Below, piece after piece: positions 16,447-24,402 of a stretch of DNA of 64,000 nucleotides (positions are counted from its first letter, which is position 1; every line of letters starts with the position of its first letter). The notes below the pieces were generated by a model. The model saw only the letters and a list, made by a program, of their open reading frames with translations, did no database searches and was not told the origin of the DNA. The stretch lies in the NCBI RefSeq assembly GCF_003852315.1, contig NZ_CP027762.1, forward strand, positions 1,903,501 through 1,967,500, given 5' to 3'. Position numbers and translations under genes: made by a program. The stretch comes from Pseudomonas sp. LBUM920 (GTDB lineage: Bacteria; Pseudomonadota; Gammaproteobacteria; Pseudomonadales; Pseudomonadaceae).

Positions 16447-17397
16447 TCAGACCAGGCCGCTTTGTAATGCCAGATCCCAGGGCGGTACTGGGCTGAAGCG
16501 GGACTTGAGGTATTCCAGCAGCAGGCGGCTGCGTGCATTGGCCTGCTGTTCCAGACGCAGCGCGTAAATGCCGGTGGTTTCCGGGCTGGGCAGCCCGTTT
16601 TCGCAAAACAGCGGTAATAACTCACCACGCACCAGGTATTCACTGGCCAGCCACGTCGGCAAGTGCGCGATGCCCAGCCCGGCGAGCGCGCCGCACAGCA
16701 GGGCTTCGGCATTATTGGCACTCAGGCGGATGCGGTGCGGGCGATAGGTGGCGCGGCGCCCGTCCAGCTCGAAGCGCCAGGCGAACATCGGCGCCAGGCC
16801 GTCCCAGTCGAGGCCATCATGCTCGCTCAGCTCCCGAGGATGAGTCGGCGTGCCACGGCTTTTGAGGTAAGCCGGGCTGGCGCAGGCGATCCGCACGATG
16901 CTGGCCAATGGCGTGGCGATCAAGCGGGTGTCGACGATGTGCCCGGCGCGCAGCACCAGGTCGACCTTGCCCAAGTGCGCGCCCTGCATGTCGACAAAGC
17001 TGTCGATCAAATGCAGGTGCACATCCAGCCCCGGATACACGTTCAGAAAGTCGGCAATTACCGGCGCCAAGTGCCGTCGACCGAAGGCTGCCGGCGCGTC
17101 CACGCGGATCAGGCCCTCCGGCGCATGGCTCAACGACACCGCCTCGGCCCGGGCCAGCTGCAACTCGCTGACAATCCGTCGCGCTCGTTCGGCAAACGCC
17201 AGGCCTGCCGGGGTTGGCACCACGGCATGGGTGCTGCGCTGAAACAAGCGGCTGCCGACCGAGCTTTCCAGGCTGTCAATGCGCCGAGCCACTGCTGAAG
17301 GGGTCAGCGGATGGCGGCGAGCGGCGGCGGAAAAACTGCCGGTTTCCAGTACATCAAGAAACAGGCTCAGTTGATCGGTCAAGGTATTGGGGTTCAT
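16447..17397 (-). CDS. LysR-family transcriptional regulator
   Basis: This 316-aa regulator has an N-terminal winged helix (FLDVLETGSFSAAARRHPLTPSAVARRIDSLE) and a CrgA-type effector domain with LDVHLHLIDSFVDM. The start is ATG 17397. It is divergent from the TSUP permease gene, with 109 bp between, an arrangement in which a LysR protein commonly controls the neighbouring gene. The ligand is unknown. Confidence 0.87.
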   Translation of the reverse strand: MNPNTLTDQLSLFLDVLETGSFSAAARRHPLTPSAVARRIDSLESSVGSRLFQRSTHAVVPTPAGLAFAERARRIVSELQLARAEAVSLSHAPEGLIRVDAPAAFGRRHLAPVIADFLNVYPGLDVHLHLIDSFVDMQGAHLGKVDLVLRAGHIVDTRLIATPLASIVRIACASPAYLKSRGTPTHPRELSEHDGLDWDGLAPMFAWRFELDGRRATYRPHRIRLSANNAEALLCGALAGLGIAHLPTWLASEYLVRGELLPLFCENGLPSPETTGIYALRLEQQANARSRLLLEYLKSRFSPVPPWDLALQSGLV

Positions 17398-17506
17398 GAA
17401 TAGGCGCTTATGCGAGTTCGGCACAGCCATTGTGCGTTGCTGTGCGTTTCCACGCCACAGGCGACTGCGTAGCATGCGTCGCCTGGGGCTTTTGGAGTGA
17501 TGCGCG

Positions 17507-18256
17507 GTGTTGGATTTAGCGATGTACCTGGTATTGGGCGCAGCCCTGGGCACGGTCGGCGGGCTGTTCGGCATTGGTGGCGGGCTGATTGCCATCCCGG
17601 TGTTGGGCGTGTTGTTTGGGCTGGATCAACAGCTCGCCCAAGGCACTGCGCTGGTGATGGTGGTGCCGAACGTGATGCTGGCGCTTTGGCGTTATCACCA
17701 GCGTAACCGTATCGAATTGCGCCACGCGTTGCCGTTGGGCGTCATGGGTTTCTGCTTTGCCTGGCTGGGTTCGATCTGGGCGGTGGGTTTGGACGCCGGC
17801 GCGATGCGCATCGGTTTTATTGCATTCCTGCTGACGCTCTCCGCTTACAACCTGCTGCGCATGTTCACTCGCAATGCGCCGCCGACTGCGCAGATGCGTT
17901 ATTCCTGGCCTTGGCTCGGCGTGCTCGGCGCCGCCTCGGGTTCCATGGGCGGTTTGTTTGGCGTGGGTGGCGCGGTGGTGGCGACGCCGGTGCTGACCAG
18001 CCTTTTTGGCACCACCCAAGTGGTCGCTCAAGGCCTGTCGCTGGCGTTGGCGCTGCCCAGCACCAGCGTGACCCTGGTCACCTACGCCTGGCATCAGGAG
18101 GTGGATTGGATGATCGGCGTGCCGTTGGCGGTCGGTGGCCTGCTCAGTATCAGTTGGGGGGTAAAAGTCGCCCACGCGCTGCCCGAACGGGTATTGCGCG
18201 GCCTGTTCTGCGGCTTTCTGGCGGTGTGCGCGGTGATGCTGACGTTTAAAGTCTGA
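17507..18256 (+). CDS. TSUP-family (TauE/SafE) membrane transporter
   Basis: This 249-aa, very hydrophobic protein has about eight membrane helices and the internal repeat typical of TSUP: GGLFGIGGGLIAIPVLG near the N-terminus and GGLFGVGGAVVATPVL in the second half. TSUP members export sulfite, sulfoacetate or other small organic anions; substrate is unknown here. The start is GTG 17507 with GGAG upstream. Its 3' end overlaps the convergent LysR gene by 11 bp. Confidence 0.88.
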   Translation: MLDLAMYLVLGAALGTVGGLFGIGGGLIAIPVLGVLFGLDQQLAQGTALVMVVPNVMLALWRYHQRNRIELRHALPLGVMGFCFAWLGSIWAVGLDAGAMRIGFIAFLLTLSAYNLLRMFTRNAPPTAQMRYSWPWLGVLGAASGSMGGLFGVGGAVVATPVLTSLFGTTQVVAQGLSLALALPSTSVTLVTYAWHQEVDWMIGVPLAVGGLLSISWGVKVAHALPERVLRGLFCGFLAVCAVMLTFKV

Positions 18257-19100
18257 AGCCTTCGAGGATGTACTCGGCCAGGCATTCGGTGATGGGCGAG
18301 GCCATCGCCGGGTTGCGCAGCAGGCGCAGGCTCATCGACGGCAGAGGCGGAAAGCCTTCATCGCTGCCCAGTATCCGTAAGTCGTCGGTCACCAGGCCTT
18401 CCATGCTGACCATCACCGCCAGCCCCGAGCCGACCACGGCTTGAATCGCCGCGACGTTGGAGCTGTGGTACGCCAGGCGATAGTCGATGCCGGCAGCATC
18501 CAGCGCGGCGCGGGTCCATTGGGTGCAAAAGCTGTCGACGCCGGAAATAGCCAGGGGCAGGGTCTCGTGCTCATCCACACAGAAGCACGGCGCCGCCACC
18601 CAGACCATGCGCTCACTGCGCAGCAATTCGCCGATTTCATTGCCGGGCTCGCGGCTGATCACGGTCAGCGCCAGGTCGCGCCGCTGCATGAACACCGCTG
18701 ACGACTCGCAGTGCATTTCGATCTGGATCAGCGGGTAGGCCTTGGAAAACCGTTTGAGAATCCCCGGCAGGAAACGCATCACGTAATCGTCCGGTGTGCC
18801 GATGCGCACCAGCCCGACCATGTGAGGTTCACGCAGGGTGTTGAACACCTCACTGTGCAGCTTCAGGATGCGCCGTGCGTAACCCAGCAACACCTGGCCT
18901 TCCGCCGTCAGCCGTACCTGACGACCGTCACGCTCGAACAGCTTGCGCTGCAGCACGTCTTCTTCGAGGCGCTTCATTTGCATGCTCACCGCCGACTGTG
19001 TGCGGTTGACCAGTTCACCGGCGCGGGTAAAGCCGCCCTGATCGGCGATGGCGACGAAGGTGCGCAGCACTTCGGTATCGATGCTTGGGTAGCCGGACAA
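18246..19100 (-). CDS. LysR-family transcriptional regulator (TTG start)
   Basis: This 284-aa LysR regulator has its helix-turn-helix in FVAIADQGGFTRAGELVNRTQSAVS. There is no in-frame ATG or GTG near the beginning: a stop codon lies eight codons upstream. A TTG at 19100, preceded by GGAG with 9-nt spacing, is the likely start. It is divergent from the DUF1127 gene (start-to-start 98 bp), which it may regulate. The ligand is unknown. Confidence 0.85.
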   Translation of the reverse strand: MSGYPSIDTEVLRTFVAIADQGGFTRAGELVNRTQSAVSMQMKRLEEDVLQRKLFERDGRQVRLTAEGQVLLGYARRILKLHSEVFNTLREPHMVGLVRIGTPDDYVMRFLPGILKRFSKAYPLIQIEMHCESSAVFMQRRDLALTVISREPGNEIGELLRSERMVWVAAPCFCVDEHETLPLAISGVDSFCTQWTRAALDAAGIDYRLAYHSSNVAAIQAVVGSGLAVMVSMEGLVTDDLRILGSDEGFPPLPSMSLRLLRNPAMASPITECLAEYILEGFRL

Positions 19101-19197
19101 TTGATCAATCTCCGAGATGTATTACATAAGAAACATTCGTTGGATTGATCATAGTGCCAGGCACACACTCTCGTCATCCCCATTGGAGGGCGAGAAG

Positions 19198-19404
19198 ATG
19201 AAAGGTCAGAAAGGTTTTGTGTTGATGACGAAACGTCCGTTTTCCGGATTTTTTCAGCGGGTTGCCCGTTGGCAGGCCCTGCACCATGAGCGTCAGGCGC
19301 TGGCGAGTTTGAGCGACGATGCGCTCAAGGACATCGGGCTTAATCGGGGCGATGTGGAGCAGGACAGTCACCTGCATTTCTGGCAAGACCCGCTGCGAAA
19401 GTAA
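19198..19404 (+). CDS. DUF1127 small protein
   Basis: This 68-aa basic protein has the DUF1127 core: a helix rich in Trp/Arg (RVARWQALHHERQALASL) and SDDALKDIGLNRGDVE near the C-terminus. The start ATG 19198 follows GGAGG with 8-nt spacing. Short DUF1127 proteins in alphaproteobacteria bind RNA or affect phosphate and carbon metabolism; function in Pseudomonas is not established. Divergent LysR gene upstream. Confidence 0.85.
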   Translation: MKGQKGFVLMTKRPFSGFFQRVARWQALHHERQALASLSDDALKDIGLNRGDVEQDSHLHFWQDPLRK

Positions 19405-19449
19405 TCTGCAATGCAGTAGGGTAGTCGGCGAGCCCACACGGAGAGACTC

Positions 19450-20667
19450 ATGCCCGCCGACCTGTCTTTTTCACTCAAGCACGCTCGACGCATGGCGCTG
19501 GCGGCCCAGGGTTTTTCCGGGCGCCAGGCGCCGGCACTGATCAAGGCCTCGCACCTCAATCGTTTGATCGAGCGCTTGGGTGTGCTGCAGATCGATTCGG
19601 TCAATGCCGTGGTGCGCTCGCATTACCTGCCGCTGTTTTCCCGCCTTGGCCAGTACTCCCCGCTGATCCTCGAACAAGCTGCCTGGAGCCAGGGGCGGCG
19701 GCGCTCGCTCTTCGAGTATTGGGGCCATGAGGCCTCGTTGCTGCCCATGGCGCTGTACCCGTTGATGCGCTGGCGCATGGAGCGGGCCAGGCAGGGCCAG
19801 GGGATTTATGCGCAAATGGCGCGGTTCGGGCGCGAGCAGCAGGCCACTGTCCAGCGCGTGCTGCAGACCGTCGAGCAACAGGGCGCGGTGGGTGCTGGCA
19901 GCTTGTCCACCCGTGAGGAGCGCGCCGGCCCGTGGTGGGATTGGAGTGATGAAAAGCACGCACTGGAATGGTTGTTTGCCGCGGGGTTGGTCACGGTGGC
20001 GGGGCGGCGTGGGTTTGAGCGGCTCTATGACTTGCCCGAGCGCGTCATCCCTGCCGACATCCTTCTGGCCACGGTGAGCGAGGCCGAGGCCCAGCGCGGT
20101 TTGCTGTTGCACAGCGCGACTGCCTTGGGCGTCGGTACCGAAAAAGATCTGCGCGATTATTTCCGCCTGGACCCTGCCGACAGCCGTGGCCGGTTGGCCG
20201 AGCTGGTCGAGGATGGGCTATTGCGGATGTGTGAGGTGCAGGGCTGGAAGCAACCGGCGTACTGCCTGCCGGAACCGAAGGTGCCGCGCAAGGTACCGGC
20301 CAGCGCCTTGTTGTCGCCGTTCGACTCGCTGATATGGGAACGCAGCCGCACCGAGCGATTGTTTGATTTTCGCTACCGCCTGGAGATCTACACCCCGCAA
20401 GACAAGCGGGTGTACGGCTATTACGTGCTGCCGTTTTTGCACAATGAGCGGATCGCCGCGCGTGTCGACCTGCGGGCCGAACGCGCCCATAGGCGGCTCG
20501 CCGTGCATGCAGTGCACGAAGAAGAGCCGGGGCTGGACGAGGAGGGGATGCAGGCGTTGGCCTTGAACCTGCGGCAGATGGCTGATTGGCTGGGGCTGGA
20601 ACAGGTCCAGCTCAACTGCCAGCGGCCAAGTGCCGCCCGCTTAAGAGTGGCAATGCTGCAAACCTGA
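19450..20667 (+). CDS. YcaQ/AlkX-like winged-helix DNA glycosylase
   Basis: This 405-aa protein belongs to PF06224, the family of E. coli YcaQ, which unhooks interstrand crosslinks. The catalytic QxD motif is seen in GVLQIDSVNAVVRSHYLPLFSR (Gln-Ile-Asp near residue 46). The winged-helix repeats and the C-terminal YVLPFLHNERIAARVDLRAER block are also present. The ATG follows GGAGAGACTC. Convergent with the class II DAHP synthase gene. Confidence 0.87.
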   Translation: MPADLSFSLKHARRMALAAQGFSGRQAPALIKASHLNRLIERLGVLQIDSVNAVVRSHYLPLFSRLGQYSPLILEQAAWSQGRRRSLFEYWGHEASLLPMALYPLMRWRMERARQGQGIYAQMARFGREQQATVQRVLQTVEQQGAVGAGSLSTREERAGPWWDWSDEKHALEWLFAAGLVTVAGRRGFERLYDLPERVIPADILLATVSEAEAQRGLLLHSATALGVGTEKDLRDYFRLDPADSRGRLAELVEDGLLRMCEVQGWKQPAYCLPEPKVPRKVPASALLSPFDSLIWERSRTERLFDFRYRLEIYTPQDKRVYGYYVLPFLHNERIAARVDLRAERAHRRLAVHAVHEEEPGLDEEGMQALALNLRQMADWLGLEQVQLNCQRPSAARLRVAMLQT

Positions 20668-20703
20668 GGGGTGGAAGGCTTTTGAGCTGAATCGGGTTCC
20701 TGT

Positions 20704-20833
20704 GTCGAGCGGGCTTGCCCCGCGTTGAGTGGCGAAGCCGCCCCAGTACGGCCGCTGCGGTATGCCTGGGCGGGTGGGGTGGGTGGTTTTGGGGCTGCTT
20801 CGCAGCCCAACGCGGGGCAAGCCCGCTCGCCAC
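20704..20833. repeat. REP pair, GCGGGCTTGCCCCGCG type
   Basis: The left arm GTCGAGCGGGCTTGCCCCGCG is mirrored by the right arm CGCGGGGCAAGCCCGCTCGCC, with an inner TTGGGGCTGCTTCGCAGCCC hairpin. It fills the gap between two convergent stop codons and may serve as a transcription barrier. Confidence 0.85.
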
Positions 20834-20845
20834 AACAGGCCCGTC

Positions 20846-22192
20846 TCAGCGTTTGACCTGTTTCAAAGTCTCGGCAATCAAAAACGCCAATTCCAGCGAT
20901 TGATCGGCATTCATCCGTGGGTCGCAGTGGGTGTGATAGCGGTCCGACAAGCCATCTTCGGTGATCGGCCGCGCGCCGCCGATGCATTCGGTGACGTTCT
21001 GCCCGGTCATTTCGATGTGAATCCCGCCGGCATACGAGCCTTCGGCTTGATGCACCTGGAAGAACTCTTTCACCTCGCCCAGAATCTGCGCAAAGTCGCG
21101 GGTCTTGTAGCCGCTGCTGGCCTTGATGGTGTTGCCATGCATCGGGTCCGAGCTCCACAGCACCTGCTTGCCCTCGCGCTGCACGGCGCGGATCAGGTTG
21201 GGCAGGTGGTCGCCCACCTTGCCGGCACCCATGCGCGCGATCAGGTTGAGGCGGCCGGGGTCGTTGTCCGGGTTAAGAATGTCGATCAGGCGGATCAAGT
21301 CGTCGGGGTTCATGCTCGGGCCGACCTTCACGCCAATCGGGTTGTTCACCCCGCGCAGGAATTCGACGTGGGCGCCGTCCAGCTGACGGGTGCGGTCGCC
21401 GATCCAGAGCATGTGCGCCGAGCAGTCGTAGTAGTCGTTGGTCAGGCTGTCGCGGCGCACGAAGGCTTGCTCGTAGTTGAGCAGCAGCGCTTCGTGGGCG
21501 GTGAAGAAGCTGGTTTCGCGCAGTTGCGGCGAGCTGTCCATGCCGCAGGCGCGCATGAAGGCCAGGGTTTCGTCGATACGGTCGGCCAGCTGGCTGTATT
21601 TTTCGGCCAGTGCGGAGTTGGCAATGAAGTCCAGGTTCCACTTGTGCACTTGATGCAGGTCGGCAAATCCGCCCTGGGCAAACGCGCGCAGCAAATTCAG
21701 CGTGGCGGTGGACTGGTGGTAAGACTGCAGCAGACGGTCCGGGTCCGGCACGCGGCTTTTTTCGTCAAAGCCGATGCCATTGACGATGTCGCCACGGTAG
21801 GCGGGCAGGGTGACGCCGTCGATGGTTTCATCGTTGGCCGAGCGCGGCTTGGCGAACTGACCGGCCATGCGCCCGACTTTCACCACCGGGCAGCCGGCGG
21901 CGAAGGTCATCACGATTGCCATCTGCAGCAGCACCTTGAAGGTGTCGCGGATCTTTGCCGCAGAGAACTCGGCAAAGCTTTCGGCGCAGTCACCGCCCTG
22001 CAGCAGGAACGCGCGGCCCTGGGTCACTTCGGCAAACTGACGGCGCAACTCGCGGGCTTCCCCGGCAAACACCAGCGGCGGGTAGCTGGCCAGGTTCTGC
22101 TCCACTTGCAGCAAGTGCGCAGCGTCCGGGTACTGGGGTTGTTGCTGGATCGGCAGGGCGCGCCAGCTGTCGGGGCTCCAGGGTTGGCTCAT
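20846..22192 (-). CDS. 3-deoxy-7-phosphoheptulonate synthase, class II
   Basis: This 448-aa protein is a class II (plant-like) DAHP synthase, unrelated in sequence to the class I enzyme at 5815. Visible family blocks are LLQGGDCAESFAEFSA, GRMAGQFAKPRS, GDRTRQLDGAHVEFLRG, and WSSDPMHGNTI with metal ligands near the C-terminus. In pseudomonads class II enzymes occur in both primary and secondary (for example phenazine) pathways. This one has no phenazine genes nearby, so a primary role is likely. Start ATG 22192. Confidence 0.93.
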   Translation of the reverse strand: MSQPWSPDSWRALPIQQQPQYPDAAHLLQVEQNLASYPPLVFAGEARELRRQFAEVTQGRAFLLQGGDCAESFAEFSAAKIRDTFKVLLQMAIVMTFAAGCPVVKVGRMAGQFAKPRSANDETIDGVTLPAYRGDIVNGIGFDEKSRVPDPDRLLQSYHQSTATLNLLRAFAQGGFADLHQVHKWNLDFIANSALAEKYSQLADRIDETLAFMRACGMDSSPQLRETSFFTAHEALLLNYEQAFVRRDSLTNDYYDCSAHMLWIGDRTRQLDGAHVEFLRGVNNPIGVKVGPSMNPDDLIRLIDILNPDNDPGRLNLIARMGAGKVGDHLPNLIRAVQREGKQVLWSSDPMHGNTIKASSGYKTRDFAQILGEVKEFFQVHQAEGSYAGGIHIEMTGQNVTECIGGARPITEDGLSDRYHTHCDPRMNADQSLELAFLIAETLKQVKR

Positions 22193-22316
22193 CGTGAACT
22201 CGATTGGTTGATTGACGGTGGGGCGCCAATGTTATCAGCAATTAGTGCGTGACCTGTTGCCGCCGGTTGGCCGACAATCGCGCCTTTGCCGTGCGGTAAA
22301 CCCTTTAGGAGTAGTG

Positions 22317-23072
22317 ATGACCGAGGAGCGTGTCGAGCGCCTGCTGGCCGAAGTCCATGATGACTTCGGCATGATCCGCGTGCTTGAAGTGGCCGATTAC
22401 CGCTTTCTCGAGTTTGGCGACGCCATCGAGCAAAGCTGCGTATTCACCGCCGACCCGAGTTGGCTGGAGTACGACTACACCCGCGCGATGCTGATTGGCG
22501 CGTTGTGTCACGAGCAACCGGAGAGTGCGCTGTTCCTCGGGCTGGGCGCCGGCACGCTGACCCAGGCGTGCCTCAAGTTCCTGCCGCTGGAAGACGTCGA
22601 GGCCATTGAGCTGCGCCCGGACGTGCCGCGCCTGGCCATTGAGTTCCTGGGGCTGGATGACGATCCGCGGCTGTACATCCGCATTGGCGACGCGTTGCAG
22701 TTGCTCGATAGCGCCGAATCGGCCGACCTGATTTTCGTCGACCTCTACACCGATGTCGGCCCGGGCGTGGGGCACCTGGCATGGACCTTCCTGGAAAACT
22801 GCCAGAAGAAACTCAACCCCGGCGGCTGGCTGGTCATCAACCAGTGGGCAACCGATGATGGCAAGCCACTGGGTGCGGCGTTGTTGCGCGGGTTGTATCA
22901 CCGGCATTACTGGGAGCTGCCGGTGAAGGAGGGCAATGTGATTCTGCTGGTGCCTTCGGAGCTGGATCAGGCACTGGACCTGGGTGCGCTGACGGCGCGT
23001 GCCGACGCTTTGGCGCCGCGGTTGGGGTACTCGTTGCAGGCGTTGATCAAGGCTATTCGGCCGGCAACGTAG
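22317..23072 (+). CDS. spermidine-synthase-like methyltransferase-fold protein
   Basis: This 251-aa protein has the spermidine synthase/SAM methyltransferase core: FLGLGAGTLTQACLKFLP binding motif (from about residue 76), acidic residue in VEAIELRPDV, and ADLIFVDLYTDVG. The N-terminal tetramerisation part of true SpeE is short, so it is probably one of the spermidine-synthase-like proteins with unknown substrate. The start ATG 22317 follows AGGAG. Confidence 0.83.
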   Translation: MTEERVERLLAEVHDDFGMIRVLEVADYRFLEFGDAIEQSCVFTADPSWLEYDYTRAMLIGALCHEQPESALFLGLGAGTLTQACLKFLPLEDVEAIELRPDVPRLAIEFLGLDDDPRLYIRIGDALQLLDSAESADLIFVDLYTDVGPGVGHLAWTFLENCQKKLNPGGWLVINQWATDDGKPLGAALLRGLYHRHYWELPVKEGNVILLVPSELDQALDLGALTARADALAPRLGYSLQALIKAIRPAT

Positions 23073-23089
23073 TTAACTGTTCTGGCCTC

Positions 23090-23170
23090 TTCGCGAGCAA
23101 GCCCGCTCCCACATTCGACCGCATTCCAAAGGATGTACGCGTACAAATGTGGGAGCGGGCTTGCCCGCGA
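23090..23170. repeat. REP pair in outward orientation
   Basis: The left arm TCGCGAGCAAGCCCGCTCCCAC is followed by the right arm GTGGGAGCGGGCTTGCCCGCGA. This is the opposite arrangement to the inward-facing REPINs elsewhere in the window. Confidence 0.85.
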
Positions 23171-23189
23171 TGAGGCCGACACTGTCCAC

Positions 23190-23981
23190 TCAAATCCCCT
23201 TGAACACCCCCGGGCGCTTCTCAACCATCGCCCGCACGCCCTCTTTGGCATCTTCACTGTTGAGCAGCTTTTCCACCAACGGCTGCAACCCTGCCGCCGC
23301 GACCGCTTCACCTTGCATGCGCGCCTGGCGGGCCGACGTCAGCGTCGCCTGCACGCCCAGTGGCGCCTGGCGCGCGATGCGGTTGGCAAGTTCGATGGCG
23401 CGGGGCAGCAAGTCTTCGCTGGCCATCACTTCCTGCACCAAGCCCAGCCTGAGCGCCTCGTGTGCATCAAATTCATCGCCGGTGAGCAACCAGCGCATGG
23501 CGTTGCCCCAGCCGGCCACCTGATGAAAACGTAGGGTCGCGCCGCCAAACGGAAAGATTCCACGCTGGACTTCCATTTGCGCAAAGCGCGTGTTGCTCGC
23601 GCAAATATTGATATCGGCTGCCAGCATCAACTCGATGCCGATGGTCAGGCAATAGCCCTGAGCCGCGACGATCACCGGTTTGCTGACCCGCGGCCCGGCG
23701 AACACACCCCATGGATCGCAGCCACCCAGTGGCGGTTGCCAGCCTCCGGACATCACGCCGCTGACATTGGCCAGGTCCAGCCCGGCGGTGAAGTGGTCGC
23801 CGTGGGCAAACACCACGGCCACTCGCGCCTCGTCGTTTCGATCAAATTCACCATAAGCCAGGCTCAGCTCATTGAGCAGATCCAGATCAAAGGCATTGCG
23901 CTTGGCCACTCGGTCCAGACCCAACAGCAGGACATGGCCCTGTAACTCACGGCTGACGCGACTGATGCTGGCTTGATTCAT
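23190..23981 (-). CDS. enoyl-CoA hydratase/isomerase (crotonase) family protein
   Basis: This 263-aa crotonase-fold protein has the oxyanion-hole segments HFTAGLDL and the CLTIGIELMLAADINICA region. Glu in QMEVQRGIFPFGGA occupies the usual catalytic stretch. Members hydrate or isomerise acyl-CoA; the exact substrate is not predictable. It ends 20 bp from the REP pair. The neighbouring genes give no pathway context. Confidence 0.85.
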   Translation of the reverse strand: MNQASISRVSRELQGHVLLLGLDRVAKRNAFDLDLLNELSLAYGEFDRNDEARVAVVFAHGDHFTAGLDLANVSGVMSGGWQPPLGGCDPWGVFAGPRVSKPVIVAAQGYCLTIGIELMLAADINICASNTRFAQMEVQRGIFPFGGATLRFHQVAGWGNAMRWLLTGDEFDAHEALRLGLVQEVMASEDLLPRAIELANRIARQAPLGVQATLTSARQARMQGEAVAAAGLQPLVEKLLNSEDAKEGVRAMVEKRPGVFKGI

Positions 23982-24176
23982 CGGGTGTGCCCTCAGGGCT
24001 TGGGTGGGTTTCAGACCAAAGGTCTTGATGGGCAGGTGAACCGTTTAAGCGTTATGACCAACAGGGCCGGGCCTTTGAAAAATAGACCCTGGCGCGGCGA
24101 TCCGCAAAGGCTTTGATGCAGCGCGGTTTATCGGCGCTTTGCGATAAAAAAAGCTCCCTTTTTCAGCTATTTCCGG

Positions 24177-24402
24177 TATAGTGCGCGCCGGCCTTTAACC
24201 GGGCCGCGTTTAGGTAGCGCAATTCCCCGAAGTCAGCTTCGGCTGCACGTCCGCACAGCGGACTCTTCCTTGACGAATCTTTTTCATTCATTCGTTTTCG
24301 CAAATCCCCGCCGACAAAGCAGCCAGGGCGACTCTTGAGTCTCAACACGGCATGCGCAGCTTTGGAGCATGGGTCTTTGCGGATGCACTTAGAGGCAGAC
24401 CC
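24177..24402 (+). promoter_or_regulatory. promoter and long leader of the DEAD-box helicase gene
   Basis: A TATAGT -10 box (24177-24182) would start RNA near 24189, giving a leader of about 210 nt before the ATG at 24403. The leader contains hairpins (for example GAAGTCAGCTTC and GTCCGCACAGCGGAC). Long structured leaders are usual for cold-shock helicases. The 23982-24176 stretch upstream shows nothing else. Confidence 0.5.
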
